In this document: piece after piece, positions 12,934 through 13,491 of the stretch | Position numbering within the stretch: the first letter of the stretch is position 1 | How the letters are laid out: the number at the start of each line of letters is the position of its first letter | Source of the DNA: Bryobacteraceae bacterium | Lineage (GTDB): Bacteria > Acidobacteriota > Terriglobia > Bryobacterales > Bryobacteraceae | DNA length: 13,491 bases | NCBI GenBank assembly: GCA_947456995.1 | Contig: CANGVB010000030.1 | Coordinates: 1 to 13,491 of the forward strand | Direction: 5' to 3' | Program-made: the position numbers and the translations under genes | Notes under the pieces: generated by a model | What the model was told of the DNA's origin: nothing | The model's database searches: none | What the model saw: the letters and a program-made list of their open reading frames with translations, nothing else

Positions 12934-13491
12934 TGCAGGTATTGCTTCCACCAGTTCATTTCTTGTTGGTATCGATGGACCGTGTTCCACGGGGACCATC
13001 CGCCATGGTATTCGCCGGGGTAGCGTACGAAGCGCGTTGGGATCTTGCGCTTTTGAAGCGCAGTGTAAAGCTCTTCGGCCTGAGCGATTGGGACACGGAG
13101 GTCTGCTTCGCCGTGGACGAATAGCGTGGGAGTTTTGATGTTGGCGGCGTAGGTGATCGGCGAGTACTTGATCATGGTTGCATTGCCGGTTGCTTCCCAG
13201 GGGGGGCCGAGAAATTCGGTTTCTTTGGTGCGGGGGATATCGCCGGTGCCGTAGTTGCTGATCCAGTTTGTAGGGCCAGCGCCGGTGATGGCGGCGCGGA
13301 AGACGTTGGTGTGACCGATGGCCCAGTTGGTGAGAAAGCCTCCGTAGGAGTAGCCGGTGATGCCCATACGGTTGGGGTCGACACGGTATTTTTTGATTGC
13401 CTGGTCTACGCCGGCCATGATGTCGGCCATGTCTTTGTCGCCCCAGCCACCCCAGGTACCCCAGCGGAATTTCTCACCGTAGCCGGTGGAG
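12930..13491 (-). CDS. S9-family prolyl oligopeptidase-like serine peptidase, C-terminal part
   Basis: The gene runs off the window edge; 186 C-terminal residues are visible, open to base 13491 and ending at the TGA at 12932-12930. The alpha/beta-hydrolase domain shows the nucleophile elbow GYSYGG (Ser at fragment residue 48), Asp in HGEADLRVP (130) and His in GEYHGG (162), in the order and spacing of S9 peptidases, close to the S9C acylaminoacyl-peptidase/dipeptidyl-peptidase group. The start of the fragment, TGYGEKFRWGTWGGWGDKD, matches the segment before the elbow in this family. A propeller domain and perhaps a signal peptide would lie outside. Such enzymes release di- or acylated amino acids from peptides. 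Its stop overlaps the start of the next gene (ATGA), indicating an operon. Confidence 0.92.
   Translation of the reverse strand, partial: STGYGEKFRWGTWGGWGDKDMADIMAGVDQAIKKYRVDPNRMGITGYSYGGFLTNWAIGHTNVFRAAITGAGPTNWISNYGTGDIPRTKETEFLGPPWEATGNATMIKYSPITYAANIKTPTLFVHGEADLRVPIAQAEELYTALQKRKIPTRFVRYPGEYHGGWSPWNTVHRYQQEMNWWKQYLQ

Noticed and set aside
9463-13491. Possibility that the genes after ftsZ form a defence island or mobile element.
   Set aside because: No integrase, transposase, direct repeats, tRNA or toxin-like genes are seen. The genes look like ordinary reductase and peptidase functions.

Overview
The window holds the distal part of a division and cell wall (dcw) cluster on the + strand (about positions 1-9458), followed by four accessory or metabolic genes on both strands (9463-13491). 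Gene order, GC-rich codon use, a Tat-exported aldo/keto reductase and secreted M28 and S9 peptidases fit an Acidobacteriota soil bacterium, perhaps of the Bryobacter/Solibacter type. That placement is inferred from general familiarity; no marker here proves it.

Region 1 (1-9458, + strand): the 3' end of murF, then mraY, murD, ftsW, murG, murC, ftsQ, ftsA and ftsZ. No gap between neighbours exceeds 10 bases, and several genes overlap (TAATG at murD/ftsW, 22 bases at ftsW/murG, ATGA at murC/ftsQ, 11 bases at ftsQ/ftsA). This looks like one transcription unit with translational coupling. The products finish the UDP-MurNAc-pentapeptide (MurC, MurD, MurF), move it to the lipid carrier (MraY), add GlcNAc (MurG), polymerise the strand at the septum (FtsW) and form the divisome scaffold (FtsQ, FtsA, FtsZ). 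murB and ddl, which often lie between murC and ftsQ, are absent there.

Region 2 (9459-10420): ftsZ converges with a minus-strand, Tat-exported aldo/keto reductase. Their stop codons are 4 bases apart and both lie inside a perfect 8-bp inverted repeat. The reductase gene is divergent from a secreted M28 peptidase gene, with only 25 bases between the two start codons.

Region 3 (10421-13491): the M28 metallopeptidase gene (+) runs tail-to-tail, with a 40-base overlap, into an unrecognised minus-strand gene for a protein with a hydrophobic N-terminus and a C-terminal membrane segment. That gene is coupled by an ATGA overlap to an upstream S9-family prolyl-oligopeptidase-like gene, which is cut off by the window edge.

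There is no stretch over 300 bases without a gene. I see no tRNA, rRNA, CRISPR array, insertion sequence or prophage. I found no clear new system. The most unusual signals are a GC-skew sign change that is independent of gene direction, atypical nucleotide-binding loops in FtsA, an enlarged loop in FtsW, and the unrecognised membrane-anchored protein coupled to the S9 peptidase.
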